Of a DNA stretch of 64,000 nt, positions 17,012 through 25,190 are shown piece after piece. A program made the position numbers and the translations under genes. Source of the stretch: Palsa-504 sp963835775 (GTDB lineage: Bacteria; Actinomycetota; Actinomycetes; Streptosporangiales; Streptosporangiaceae); contig CAWIHB010000015.1 of assembly GCA_963835775.1 (NCBI GenBank), positions 1-64,000 on the forward strand. Reading direction: 5' to 3'. The notes under the pieces were generated by a model. It searched no databases, was not told the origin of the DNA, and saw only the letters and a list, made by a program, of their open reading frames with translations. Positions within the stretch are counted from its first letter, which is position 1. Each line of letters starts with the position of its first letter.

Positions 17012-18157
17012 ATGTCCGCACAGATTCCGGCCGAAGCGCTCCAGCTGCGATCGCTGGTCAGAGCCGATCAGATGCTCGAGCTGTTCCTGGACATGGTCCC
17101 GGTGTCAGAGCCGGGACCAGACGAGGTCGTCATCAGGGTTGAGGCCGCACCGCTCAACCCGTCAGACATGGGCCTGCTCTTCGGCGGGGCTGATATGGCT
17201 GCCGCGGTGGCGAGCGGATCTGCTGAGCGCCCGGTCGTCACCGCGCCCATCCCCGACGCCGCCATGCGGGGCCTGGCCGGCCGGGTAGGGACGCCCATGC
17301 CGGCCGGCAACGAGGGCGCGGGCACGGTCGTGGCGGCGGGCGAGTCTGCGGCCGCGCAGGCTCTGCTGGGCAAGGTCGTCGCTGCGGCGGGCGGCGGAAT
17401 GTACGCACAGTACCGGCCGGTCAACGTCATGCTGTGCCTGGAGCTCCCGGCCGGAGCGACGGCGATCGAAGGCGCAGCCTCGTTCGTGAACCCGATGACG
17501 GCGCTCGGCATGGTCGAGACCATGCGGACGGAGAATCACAGCGCGCTGGTGCACACAGCCGCAGCCTCCAACCTTGGCCAGATGCTCAGCCGGCTCTGCA
17601 TCGAGCAGCAGATTCCGCTCGTGAACATCGTGCGGAAGCCAGACCAGGAAGCGATGCTCCGCGCGGCTGGTGCCGTTCACGTCTGCAATTCGACGTCCGC
17701 CGGCTTCATGGCCGAGCTGACCGGCGCGCTCACCGCAACCGGTGCCACGCTTGCCTTCGACGCCATCGGCGGCGGCCCGCTGGCGAGCCAGATCCTGACG
17801 GGCATGGAAGCCGCCGCCAGCGCCGCCGCGGGCGGCTACAGCAGGTACGGGTCGGCCGTGCACAAGCAGGTCTACATCTACGGATCGCTTGACCGCGGCC
17901 CGACCGAGCTGACCCGCAGCTACGGCACGGCCTGGGGCGTCGGCGGGTGGCTGCTGACGCCGTTCCTGCAGAAGGCCGGCCCGGCGCGCGTTGCGCAGTT
18001 GCGTGACCAGGTCGCTGCCGGGCTCACCACTACGTTCGCCAGCAGCTACACAGCGCAGGTGTCACTGCCAGGCGCGCTCTCCCTCGACGCGATCGCCGGC
18101 TACGGCCGGCAGGCAACCGGCTCGAAATACGTCATCATGCCGAGCCGCACCGCCTAG
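17012..18157 (+). CDS. Zinc-independent alcohol dehydrogenase / quinone-oxidoreductase-like enzyme (MDR family)
   Basis: 381 residues from the ATG at 17012, with GAGAGGAT about 7 bases upstream. The GroES-like N-domain (PDEVVIRVEAAPLNPSDMGL) and the Rossmann domain are present, but the nucleotide loop reads ALVHTAAASNLGQML rather than a classical GxGxxG. The structural-zinc cysteines are absent, as in quinone oxidoreductases. Family members use NAD(P)H to reduce quinones, enones or alcohols. The length is slightly above the family norm of about 330 because of an insertion around residues 60-95. No operon partner is present: the next gene is a convergent enoyl-CoA hydratase remnant. Confidence 0.85.
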   Translation: MSAQIPAEALQLRSLVRADQMLELFLDMVPVSEPGPDEVVIRVEAAPLNPSDMGLLFGGADMAAAVASGSAERPVVTAPIPDAAMRGLAGRVGTPMPAGNEGAGTVVAAGESAAAQALLGKVVAAAGGGMYAQYRPVNVMLCLELPAGATAIEGAASFVNPMTALGMVETMRTENHSALVHTAAASNLGQMLSRLCIEQQIPLVNIVRKPDQEAMLRAAGAVHVCNSTSAGFMAELTGALTATGATLAFDAIGGGPLASQILTGMEAAASAAAGGYSRYGSAVHKQVYIYGSLDRGPTELTRSYGTAWGVGGWLLTPFLQKAGPARVAQLRDQVAAGLTTTFASSYTAQVSLPGALSLDAIAGYGRQATGSKYVIMPSRTA

Positions 18158-18711
18158 TCACCAGTCTGCCGGCCGGCCTTTGAGCTGCTGCCAGTAGCGG
18201 CGGTGGGCATGCTGGGCGTGCTCGCTGGTCATCCACTGGGGAAGTTCGGTGTCGAGCGGGTCGGCGAGGCTGGCGATGTCGCGCAGGGCCGCGGCCTGGC
18301 AGGCGCGTTTGGTGAAGGCGTACTGCTCGAGGCAGTCCTCGGGGGTCTGCCCGGCGATGGCCACGGCCCGGTCCAGCAGGTCCTCGGGCGGGACGAGTTC
18401 GTGCACCATGCCGAGCGCGTGGGACGCGGGTAGGTGAACAGCCGCATGTTCGTGGCCCGGTAGCCGACGAACCACGACCCGACGGCGGCCGGGTTGCCGG
18501 CGAACAGCCGGAAATGCTCATCCAGATCAAGCCCCGCGGAGAACCGGCGGCCGGTGCCGGTCAGCACGACCGGAGAGTCCGGATGATCGCGTTCGAGCCG
18601 GTCGAAGGCGTCGTGCAGGTCGGCGAAGAAAGCCTGGTTCTGCGCGTTGACGGGGTTGGTCGTCATCGTCACCACGGCCACCCGCCCGCGGCGTTCGATC
18701 GTCCAGCTCAT
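18158..18711 (-). pseudogene. Enoyl-CoA hydratase/isomerase (crotonase) remnant
   Basis: The ATG at 18711 has a strong GAGAGGAG upstream, and the first 85 residues are normal crotonase (IERRGRVAVVTMTTNPVNAQ; VVLTGTGRRFSAGLDLDEHF with the first oxyanion-hole segment). At about 18,430 the frame changes and the sequence resumes in another frame at ALGMVHELVPPEDLLDRAVA, the C-terminal helical region, running to a normal stop. The central part with the second oxyanion Gly and catalytic residues is gone, so the product is inactive. Confidence 0.8.
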
Positions 18712-18802
18712 GTCGGTGCTCCTCTCGGTCCGGCTCAATGGATCATCTCAAGGGCACGGCCGTGCCCCGCCGGAACCCAGGGGATCCGCACCGCCGCGGC
18801 GG

Positions 18803-19426
18803 TCACGGCACTTGGGCCAGATGGGTCACCGGCGCCTGGTCTGCCCGCGGCCAGGACACGCGGGCCAGCACCAGCAGGCTGGCCACGACACCGGTGGCTC
18901 CGAGCACGATCAGCCGGGGGTCGGCCTCGTGGATGCCGAACACCCCCCAGCACAGCAGTTCACCGAAGATCAGCAGCCAGGTGCCCCGGGACACACCGGC
19001 CGTGTCCGCGGACCGGTACACCGTCCACACCGACGGCGTGACCTGGAGCGCGAACGCGACAGCCAGGACCGAGCCCAGCCCGGTGCGGCCGAACACCGCG
19101 GCGGCGGTGAGCAGCACCACCGCCCACACCGAGGCGAGCATCAGGGGCCGTTTCGGCATGCCGCCGCCACGGCGGGCCAGCACCACCGCGAGCTGCCCCG
19201 ACAGCAGGGTCGCCGAGATGGCGGGCACCAGCGCGGTCCAGAAGCCGGACAGCGCGAAGTAGGCCAGCCAGGCGGCGTTGTTCACGCTCGTCAGCGCCGC
19301 CCACGACCACGACACCCCGGCCGTGGTGCCGGCCCGGCGGACCCGGGCCAACTGCGGCCAGAACTGCGGCACCGCCAGGACCGCCGCCACCAACGGGAGC
19401 AACGCGTACACCGTCTGCATCGGCAC
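18803..19426 (-). CDS. PQ-loop (SWEET/SemiSWEET-like) membrane protein
   Basis: 207 residues, seven hydrophobic segments. Two PQ-loop triple-helix units can be seen: VLAVPQFWPQLARVRRAGTT, then AGVSWSWAALTSVNNAAWLA; and ALQVTPSVWTVYRSADTAGV, then SRGTWLLIFGELLCWGVFG. Family members move sugars or amino acids passively. It is divergent from an Lrp/AsnC regulator 115 bases away, a context that in other bacteria usually pairs Lrp with an amino-acid exporter, so amino-acid transport is a reasonable inference. The ATG at 19426 has only a weak ribosome site. Confidence 0.8.
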   Translation of the reverse strand: MPMQTVYALLPLVAAVLAVPQFWPQLARVRRAGTTAGVSWSWAALTSVNNAAWLAYFALSGFWTALVPAISATLLSGQLAVVLARRGGGMPKRPLMLASVWAVVLLTAAAVFGRTGLGSVLAVAFALQVTPSVWTVYRSADTAGVSRGTWLLIFGELLCWGVFGIHEADPRLIVLGATGVVASLLVLARVSWPRADQAPVTHLAQVP

Positions 19427-19464
19427 GTTCTCCGTAACTCTGTCCGGCGAAGGGATTCGGCTAA

Positions 19465-19475
19465 GACGTTACGTC
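19465..19475. promoter_or_regulatory. Palindrome between the divergent PQ-loop and Lrp genes
   Basis: GACGT-T-ACGTC, a perfect 11-base inverted repeat in the only AT-richer part of the 115-base divergent region. It is a candidate Lrp-family operator. Confidence 0.4.
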
Positions 19476-19541
19476 ATTTGGCGGGACGAATGCTTGCCAC
19501 TTTTACTGTCACGGACCGGACTTCGGCAATAATCTTTCGGT

Positions 19542-20009
19542 ATGGACTCAGTAGACCGAGCGATCCTTGCTGAACTGCAAGCCGACGGCCGGCTGACGGT
19601 CACCGAGCTCGCCGACCGGGTGCGGCTGACACCCGGACCCTGTCACCGGCGGCTGCGTGAACTCGAACGCAGCGGCGTCATCACCGGCTACCGCGCGCTG
19701 GTGGACCCGGCCGCCGTCGGGATGGGATTCGAGGCCCTGGTGCAGGTCACCCTGGAACGCGGCGACGCCGGCACCGTCACCGCCTTCGAAGCGGCCATGG
19801 TCCAGCTGCCGCAGGTCCGGCACGCAGAACGCCTCTTCGGCGACCCCGACTACCTGCTGCGGGTCGTCGCACGGGACCTCGACCATTTCGCGGCGCTGCG
19901 GGACCAGAAGCTGGCCACCCTGCCCGGCATCCACCGCCTCACCTCAACCATCGTGATGAAACGCATCGTCGACAACCGGCCCCTGCCGCTCCCAACCCGA
20001 GGTAGCTAA
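19542..20009 (+). CDS. Lrp/AsnC-family transcriptional regulator
   Basis: 155 residues, the usual length. N-terminal HTH: MDSVDRAILAELQADGRLTV, then TELADRVRLTPGPCHRRLRE, then LERSGVITGYRALVDP. C-terminal RAM/ligand-binding domain: GFEALVQVTLERGDAGTVTA, then HAERLFGDPDYLLRVVARDL (with the conserved G-DYLL), then LPGIHRLTSTIVMKRIV. The protein is expected to sense an amino acid and to control the divergent PQ-loop transporter and itself through the intergenic palindrome. No clear Shine-Dalgarno; the ATG is preceded by an AT-rich stretch. Confidence 0.93.
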   Translation: MDSVDRAILAELQADGRLTVTELADRVRLTPGPCHRRLRELERSGVITGYRALVDPAAVGMGFEALVQVTLERGDAGTVTAFEAAMVQLPQVRHAERLFGDPDYLLRVVARDLDHFAALRDQKLATLPGIHRLTSTIVMKRIVDNRPLPLPTRGS

Positions 20010-20184
20010 GTACGCTGCCAAAGCCACACCGGCGATCACGTCAGCCCCAAGGCACACTCATCGGACGTGCCCGACCCGCTCAGCATGCCAGCTGTCGAGC
20101 AGGAACGTCTGGCCGCGCGGCACTGGGACGCCGACAAAGCAGCGGTTGTTCGGCGTGCACGACAGGTATCGGTGGCCAGCGCGT

Positions 20185-22206
20185 TCACTGATTGATGTAG
20201 CTGCCAGGGGCGGGCTCAATTGGCGGGTAGCGGACGCTGCCGAGCGACTGGGACGCGGCGACCTGCTCGGCGGAGCGTTCGGCCAGCCAGGCCGCGTAGT
20301 GCTCCCACCAGGAGCCCTCATGCCGCTCCGCGCCCGCCAGCCACTGCTCGGCCGTGGGCGGCGTTTGCGTGTTGAGGAAGTAGCCGAGCCCCCGGTGCTT
20401 GGGGTCGGCCACCACGGTCTGGATGTGGCCGCTCGAGACCATGACGAACTGCGCGGGGCCGGAGACCATCTGGGTGGTCTGGTAGCAGGTCTTCCACGGG
20501 GTGATGTGGTCGGTGAACCCGGCGGCCACGTACGTGTCGGTGGTGATGCGGGACAGGTCGATGGGCGTGCCCAGGACCGTCATGGCGCCCGGGTGCACCA
20601 TCTGGTTGCCCGCCACCATGTCGAGCAGCTGGTGATGGAAGGCGGACGTCAGCCGGGTCGTGTCCGCGTTCCAGGCCAGGATGTCGAAGGCGGGAGGGTC
20701 CTGGCCGAGCAGGTAGTTGTTCACCCAGTAGTTCCACACCAGGTCGTTCGGGCGCAGCCAGGAGAACATCGACGCCATCTGCCAGCCGTCGATCACCCCC
20801 CTGGGTTCCGAGACCTTCCTGGCCAGCGCGATCGTCTGCGGCGTCGCGAACAGGAACATCCGCCCCTCGGACTCGGTGTCCAGGAGGGTGACCATGAACG
20901 TGGTGGAATGGATCCGGTGATCGTCCTGGGCGATGAGGTATGCCTGCGCGAGGGCGGCGGTCATCCCGCCCAGGCAGGCGCCGATGACGTTCACGTCGGG
21001 CGAACCCGAGATCTCGCGGGCCACGTCGACCGCCTCGATCGTCGCCTGCACGTAAGTGTCGAAATTCCAGTCGCGCTGCGCGCCCGTGGGGTTGCGCCAG
21101 CTGATCCCGAACACCGGGATGCCGCGCTGGAGCAGGTACTCGTACATGCTGCGGCCAGGTGACAGGTCCAGGGCGTAGTACTTGTTCACCTGCGGCGGCA
21201 CCACGACCAGCGGGCGCTGGCAGACGGTCTCGGTCAGCGGCGTGTACTGGATCAGCTCGAAAACCTCGGTCCGGTGCACGACCGCGCCGGGCGAGGCCGC
21301 GATGTTCTCGCCCTTCTTGAACGGCGTGGGGTCGACCATCGACGGCATGCCGTGGTTGTGCAGCATGTCGCCGGCCCAGTGGGCGATCCCCGTGCGGAGG
21401 CTGCCGCCGCCGGTGTCGATAGCGCGCTTGAGCGCCGCGGGATTGGTCCAGAGAAAGTTGGTCGGCGCCATGGCCTCCCTGATCAAGGAGGCTGCGAAGC
21501 GCATCCGCTCGGCCTCCACGCCCTGCAGGCCGAGATCGTCGACGAAGACGTCGAGCTCTGACCCAAGGGCGAGATACGCCTGCAGCGCCGTCCGGAACAG
21601 GGGGTTGTCTCGCCAGGCCGGATCGGCGAAGCGCTTGTCCCCCTTCTGCGGCGCTACCTCCGACTTGCCCAGCCCGATCTGCAGGAACTGCAGGCCGATC
21701 TTGGGCCCGCTCCGCAGCAAAGCCCGTGGCTGCCGCATGGCGACCTGGCCGAGAGACCGCAGGGCACCCGCGACCGGGCCGAGGCCGGAACCGGCGAGCA
21801 GGCCAGACCCAAGGACCGCCTCTGTGCCCTCCGCACCGCCCGCGAGCTGCGCCGCATCCTCGGCCAGGTTCTCGCGCGGCTCCGCCGCCTGCGCGCGGCG
21901 CGGCTGGGCCTCCACCGCCTGCGCCTCCGCCGCCTGCGCGCGGCGCGGCTGGGCCTCCACCGCCTGCGCCTCCGCCGCCTGCGCGCGGCGCGGCTGGGCC
22001 TCCACCGCCTGCGCCTCCGCCGCCTGCGCGCGGCGCGGCTGGGCCTGCGCGGCCTGCGCCTCCGCCGCCTGCGCGCGGCGCGGCTGGGCCTCTACCGCCT
22101 GGGCCTGCACCGCCTTCGGCCGGCGTGCCCTGGCGGCTGGTTTTGCTTGTTTCCGGCCGTTGGGTCCGGTCCCGGTCAACGGCGCCTCGCCGCGCGGGGT
22201 CGTCAT
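20185..22206 (-). CDS. phaC: Polyhydroxyalkanoate synthase with a repetitive N-terminal tail
   Basis: 673 residues. The catalytic core is complete: PhaC N-domain (WRDNPLFRTALQAYLALGSE), nucleophile box VIGACLGGMTAALAQAYL with Cys, Asp in AAGFTDHITPWKTCYQT, and His in VMVSSGHIQTVV. It polymerises hydroxyacyl-CoA into storage polyester on granule surfaces. Residues about 35-109 are five copies of a 15-residue Ala/Gln/Arg/Glu unit (AVEAQPRRAQAAEAQ-like), probably a helical, phasin-like or granule-binding tail absent from standard class I/II enzymes. GGTGGAG precedes the ATG. It is divergent from an acyl-CoA dehydrogenase, which links polymer synthesis to beta-oxidation intermediates. Confidence 0.93.
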   Translation of the reverse strand: MTTPRGEAPLTGTGPNGRKQAKPAARARRPKAVQAQAVEAQPRRAQAAEAQAAQAQPRRAQAAEAQAVEAQPRRAQAAEAQAVEAQPRRAQAAEAQAVEAQPRRAQAAEPRENLAEDAAQLAGGAEGTEAVLGSGLLAGSGLGPVAGALRSLGQVAMRQPRALLRSGPKIGLQFLQIGLGKSEVAPQKGDKRFADPAWRDNPLFRTALQAYLALGSELDVFVDDLGLQGVEAERMRFAASLIREAMAPTNFLWTNPAALKRAIDTGGGSLRTGIAHWAGDMLHNHGMPSMVDPTPFKKGENIAASPGAVVHRTEVFELIQYTPLTETVCQRPLVVVPPQVNKYYALDLSPGRSMYEYLLQRGIPVFGISWRNPTGAQRDWNFDTYVQATIEAVDVAREISGSPDVNVIGACLGGMTAALAQAYLIAQDDHRIHSTTFMVTLLDTESEGRMFLFATPQTIALARKVSEPRGVIDGWQMASMFSWLRPNDLVWNYWVNNYLLGQDPPAFDILAWNADTTRLTSAFHHQLLDMVAGNQMVHPGAMTVLGTPIDLSRITTDTYVAAGFTDHITPWKTCYQTTQMVSGPAQFVMVSSGHIQTVVADPKHRGLGYFLNTQTPPTAEQWLAGAERHEGSWWEHYAAWLAERSAEQVAASQSLGSVRYPPIEPAPGSYINQ
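21881..22105. repeat. Five tandem 45-bp coding repeats in phaC
   Basis: Units start at 21881, 21926, 21971, 22016 and 22061; only a few substitutions are seen (for example at 22047-22052). Each unit is 15 codons, so copy-number change keeps the frame. The near-identity suggests recent expansion. Confidence 0.9.
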
Positions 22207-22356
22207 GATGGTTTCTCCACCGTCCTCGCCATGCCCTCTTCACCCCCGGGGCGGAGGCCGCCGCAGGCAGCTCGCAGCTGACCACGACATCCAGGCTTCC
22301 TTCGGCGTCGCGGCGCGCCAGGGTCATTGGTCCTATATTCCGCGATGGTATGTCTC

Positions 22357-22376
22357 GTCTTCCGATGCGGGAAGAC
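22357..22376. promoter_or_regulatory. Inverted repeat between phaC and the acyl-CoA dehydrogenase gene
   Basis: GTCTTCC-6 bases-GGAAGAC in the 235-base divergent region. It is a candidate operator for a regulator of both genes, with no further support. Confidence 0.35.
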
Positions 22377-22441
22377 CTCACGAGGATGGGTATGACGCAG
22401 CGAGAAGTCAGATAAGCACCTATCGAAACCCGGGGAAGACC

Positions 22442-24385
22442 ATGAGCGCGGATCAGGCAGAACATGGATCGCAGGTCGGCGAGCACGAGGCGCGCCAGGT
22501 GGCGGAGGAAGCCCGGGAGGCGGGATGGGAGCGGCCCAGCTTCGGCAGGCAGTTGTTCCTGGGAGAGTTCCGGCTGGGCCTGATCCATCCGCATCCGCGC
22601 CCCGATGAGGAGTCCCGCCGCCGCGGCGAGGAGTTCTGCGCCCGGCTGCGGGAATTCTGCGAGGCCTCGGTGGACGGTGCGCTGATCGAGCGGGAAGACC
22701 GGATACCCGATGAGGTGGTCAGGGGCCTGGCCGCCCTGGGGGCGTTCGGGATGAAGATCGCGCCGGAGTACGGGGGGCTGGGGCTCAGCTACCTGTATTA
22801 CATCCGGGCGCTGGTTATCGTCGGGTCCGTCTCGCCGGCACTGTCGGCGCTGCTGTCGGCGCACCAGTCGATCGGCGTGCCGCAGCCGGTGACGATGTTC
22901 GGGTCCGAGGAGCAGAAGCGGCATTACCTTCCGCGGTGCGCGCGGGGCGAGATCAGCGCGTTCTTGCTCACCGAGCCCGATGTCGGCTCCGACCCGGCCA
23001 GGCTGACCACGACCGCGACGCCGTCGGCTGACGGGTCGGAGTACGTGCTGAACGGGGTCAAGCTCTGGACGACCAACGGGGTGATCGCTGACCTGGTCGT
23101 GGTGATGGCCCGGGTGCCGCGGGGCGACGGGCACCGCGGCGGGATCACGGCGTTCGTGGTGGAGGGCACCGCGGCCGGGATCACCGTCGAGCGGCGCAAT
23201 GCGTTCATGGGCCTGCGCGGCCTGGAGAACGGGGTAACCAGGTTCCACGAGGTCCGGGTTCCGGCCTCCGCCCGCATCGGTGCGGAGGGCCAGGGCCTGA
23301 AGATCGCGCTGACGACGCTGAACACCGGCCGGCTGTCGCTGCCGGCCGGCTGCACCGCGACCGGGAAGCTGGCGCTGAAGATCGCCAGGGAGTGGTCGCG
23401 GGAGCGGGTGCAGTGGGGCCGGCCGGTCGGCGAGCACGAGGCGGTGGCCAAGAAGATCTCGTTCATCGCCGCGACCACCTACGCGCTGGAGGCGATGGCC
23501 GAGCTGTCCAGCCAGCTGGCGGACGACAAGCGTAATGACATCCGCATCGAGGCGGCGCTGGCCAAACTGTACAGCTCGGAAATGGCCAGCAAGATCGCCG
23601 ATGAGCTGGTGCAGATCCGCGGCGGCCGCGGCTATGAGACCGCCGCGTCGCTGGCCGCGCGCGGGGAGCGTGGCGTGCCTGCCGAGCAGCTGCTGCGGGA
23701 CATGCGCATCAACCGCATCTTCGAGGGATCCTCGGAGATCATGCGGCTGTTCATCGCGCGTGAGGCGGTGGACGCGCACCTGACCGCGGCCGGCGAGCTG
23801 ATCGACGCCGGGCTGCCGCCGGCCCGCCGGGCCCGTGCGGCGGCCCGGGCGGGCGGGTTCTACGCCAGGTGGCTGCCCACGCTGGTGACCGGCGACGGGC
23901 AGCGGCCGGGAGCCTACGGCGAGTTCGGCCCGCTGGCGGCGCACCTGCGCTACGTGGAACGAGCGAGCCGGAAGCTGGCCCGGGTCACCTTCTACGGGAT
24001 GGCCCGATGGCAAGGGCGGCTGGAGCGGAAGCAGGGCTTCCTCGGCCGGATCGTGGACATCGGGGCGGAGTTGTTCGCCATGAGCGCTGTGTGCGTGCGG
24101 GCGCAGCTGGATGCGACCGCTGCCAGCGGGACCGAGCGGGGCACGGTGGCGCCCGAGTTGGCCGGCCTGTTCTGCGCCCAAGCGCGGCTGCGGGCCGAAG
24201 AACTGTTCGGCCAGCTGTGGAGCAACACCGACGCCGCTGACTCGGCGCTGGCCCGGCGCGCGCTGGCCGGCCGCTACTCATGGCTGGAGGATGGCATCAT
24301 CGACCCGTCGATCCCCGGACCCTGGATCGCCCCTACCGAGCCGGGGCCATCAAAGACAGAAGACATCCACCGCCACATCAGATGA
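22442..24385 (+). CDS. Acyl-CoA dehydrogenase (long-chain type with C-terminal extension)
   Basis: 647 residues from the ATG at 22442 (GGGGAAG 4 bases upstream). Canonical blocks: GAFGMKIAPEYGGLGLSYLY, SAFLLTEPDVGSDPARLTTT (flavin-binding loop), LNGVKLWTTNGVIADLVVVM, GLENGVTRFHEVRVPA, QIRGGRGYET and INRIFEGSSEIMRLFIAREA, which carries the region of the catalytic Glu in very-long-chain enzymes. A C-terminal helical extension of about 150 residues beyond the classical 380-residue core is like that of VLCAD-type enzymes. It catalyses the first step of beta-oxidation on FAD. Divergent from phaC; probably supplies or competes for acyl-CoA. Confidence 0.93.
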   Translation: MSADQAEHGSQVGEHEARQVAEEAREAGWERPSFGRQLFLGEFRLGLIHPHPRPDEESRRRGEEFCARLREFCEASVDGALIEREDRIPDEVVRGLAALGAFGMKIAPEYGGLGLSYLYYIRALVIVGSVSPALSALLSAHQSIGVPQPVTMFGSEEQKRHYLPRCARGEISAFLLTEPDVGSDPARLTTTATPSADGSEYVLNGVKLWTTNGVIADLVVVMARVPRGDGHRGGITAFVVEGTAAGITVERRNAFMGLRGLENGVTRFHEVRVPASARIGAEGQGLKIALTTLNTGRLSLPAGCTATGKLALKIAREWSRERVQWGRPVGEHEAVAKKISFIAATTYALEAMAELSSQLADDKRNDIRIEAALAKLYSSEMASKIADELVQIRGGRGYETAASLAARGERGVPAEQLLRDMRINRIFEGSSEIMRLFIAREAVDAHLTAAGELIDAGLPPARRARAAARAGGFYARWLPTLVTGDGQRPGAYGEFGPLAAHLRYVERASRKLARVTFYGMARWQGRLERKQGFLGRIVDIGAELFAMSAVCVRAQLDATAASGTERGTVAPELAGLFCAQARLRAEELFGQLWSNTDAADSALARRALAGRYSWLEDGIIDPSIPGPWIAPTEPGPSKTEDIHRHIR

Positions 24386-24443
24386 AGCGGCACCCCGGCG
24401 GCGATAACGACGTGCTGGTGAGCGCCACGACGGCGACGCCGGC

Positions 24444-24749
24444 TCAATCGCGAACGAGTTTCAGTGCCAGCCTGGGCACGGCAAAGGATGCGAGAAAGAT
24501 CGGCAAGAGCCTCTTTCCGGTGCATCGGAAGGCGACGGTCTCTTCCTCGGCGGCGTCGAAGGTCTGAGTGCTGCTCGAGTTTCGTCCATTGCGGACTTGC
24601 AGGGTGTGCCGTCCAGGCTCGACTGGTATCTCGATCGTGTGGTTCATTTCGACCGACCCGGCCCGCTCACCGTCGACCACGACATCGTAGGTGCCACGAC
24701 GGACCTCCGCTCCGATTGCCTTATGCGTCACCTTCAGCGTTGCCGGCAT
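24444..24749 (-). CDS. Small PEGA-like protein of unknown function
   Basis: 101 residues from the ATG at 24749, with AGAGGAG 8 bases upstream. The sequence is a run of short strands (VVVDGERAGSVEMNHTIEIP, then VEPGRHTLQVRNGRNSSSTQ) resembling a PEGA domain, followed by a hydrophobic C-terminus (LLPIFLASFAVPRLALKLV). It may sit on the membrane through that segment. Convergent with the acyl-CoA dehydrogenase gene. Similar short proteins occur in actinobacteria, but no function is known to me. Confidence 0.7.
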   Translation of the reverse strand: MPATLKVTHKAIGAEVRRGTYDVVVDGERAGSVEMNHTIEIPVEPGRHTLQVRNGRNSSSTQTFDAAEEETVAFRCTGKRLLPIFLASFAVPRLALKLVRD

Positions 24750-24770
24750 TTGCTGATCTCCTCTTGTTTC

Positions 24771-25089
24771 TGAACGGCGCTTCCCCTCCGGAACTGCTCG
24801 GCATGCACACCAACATGGCCGGCGTGGTCCCGGCCGATGTCTCCGCCGCGCTCGCCCGTAACGTCCTGGGGGCCGGCGGCCCGCCGCCATCGGGTCTGTC
24901 CGCCGACGAGAGCCGCACGTACGAGCAGCTGAACTTCTTCTACACCAAGGGCATCGGCTACGGGATCGAAATGATCACCCCAAGCTCATCTACTTCAATG
25001 AGGTCGACCGGGGCTGCCACTTCGCCGCCTGGCAGGAGCCGGCGCTGTTCAGCAGCGAGCTCCGTGCGGCGTTCCGGTCACTGCGCTAG
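24771..25089 (+). pseudogene. Epoxide hydrolase remnant
   Basis: PPELLGMHTNMAGVVPADVS, ARNVLGAGGPPPSGLSADE and YEQLNFFYTKGIGYGIEM match the middle of epoxide hydrolases. At about 24,980 the frame changes and only the C-terminus follows, LIYFNEVDRGCHFAAWQEPA and LFSSELRAAFRSLR (which includes the catalytic-His region), to the TAG at 25087. The N-terminal oxyanion-hole and nucleophile region and the cap are missing. Confidence 0.8.
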
Positions 25090-25190
25090 CCGGGCACCGC
25101 GCTAGCCAGGCCCAGCGCTAGCCAGGCACGCTGGGATCGAGGGCTGGGAACCCCCGGGCCCGGGTATGCAAACCACGAGGAGGCATCGTC

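Noticed and set aside
21881..22105. CRISPR-like spacing of repeats
   Set aside because: The 45-bp units are contiguous and coding, with no spacers.
20318..24181. A minus-strand open frame of nearly 1,290 codons that spans phaC and the acyl-CoA dehydrogenase region
   Set aside because: It is out of frame with phaC on the same strand and antisense to the dehydrogenase; both of those have full catalytic motifs. The composition is Arg/Pro/Gly-rich, as expected from high third-position G+C.
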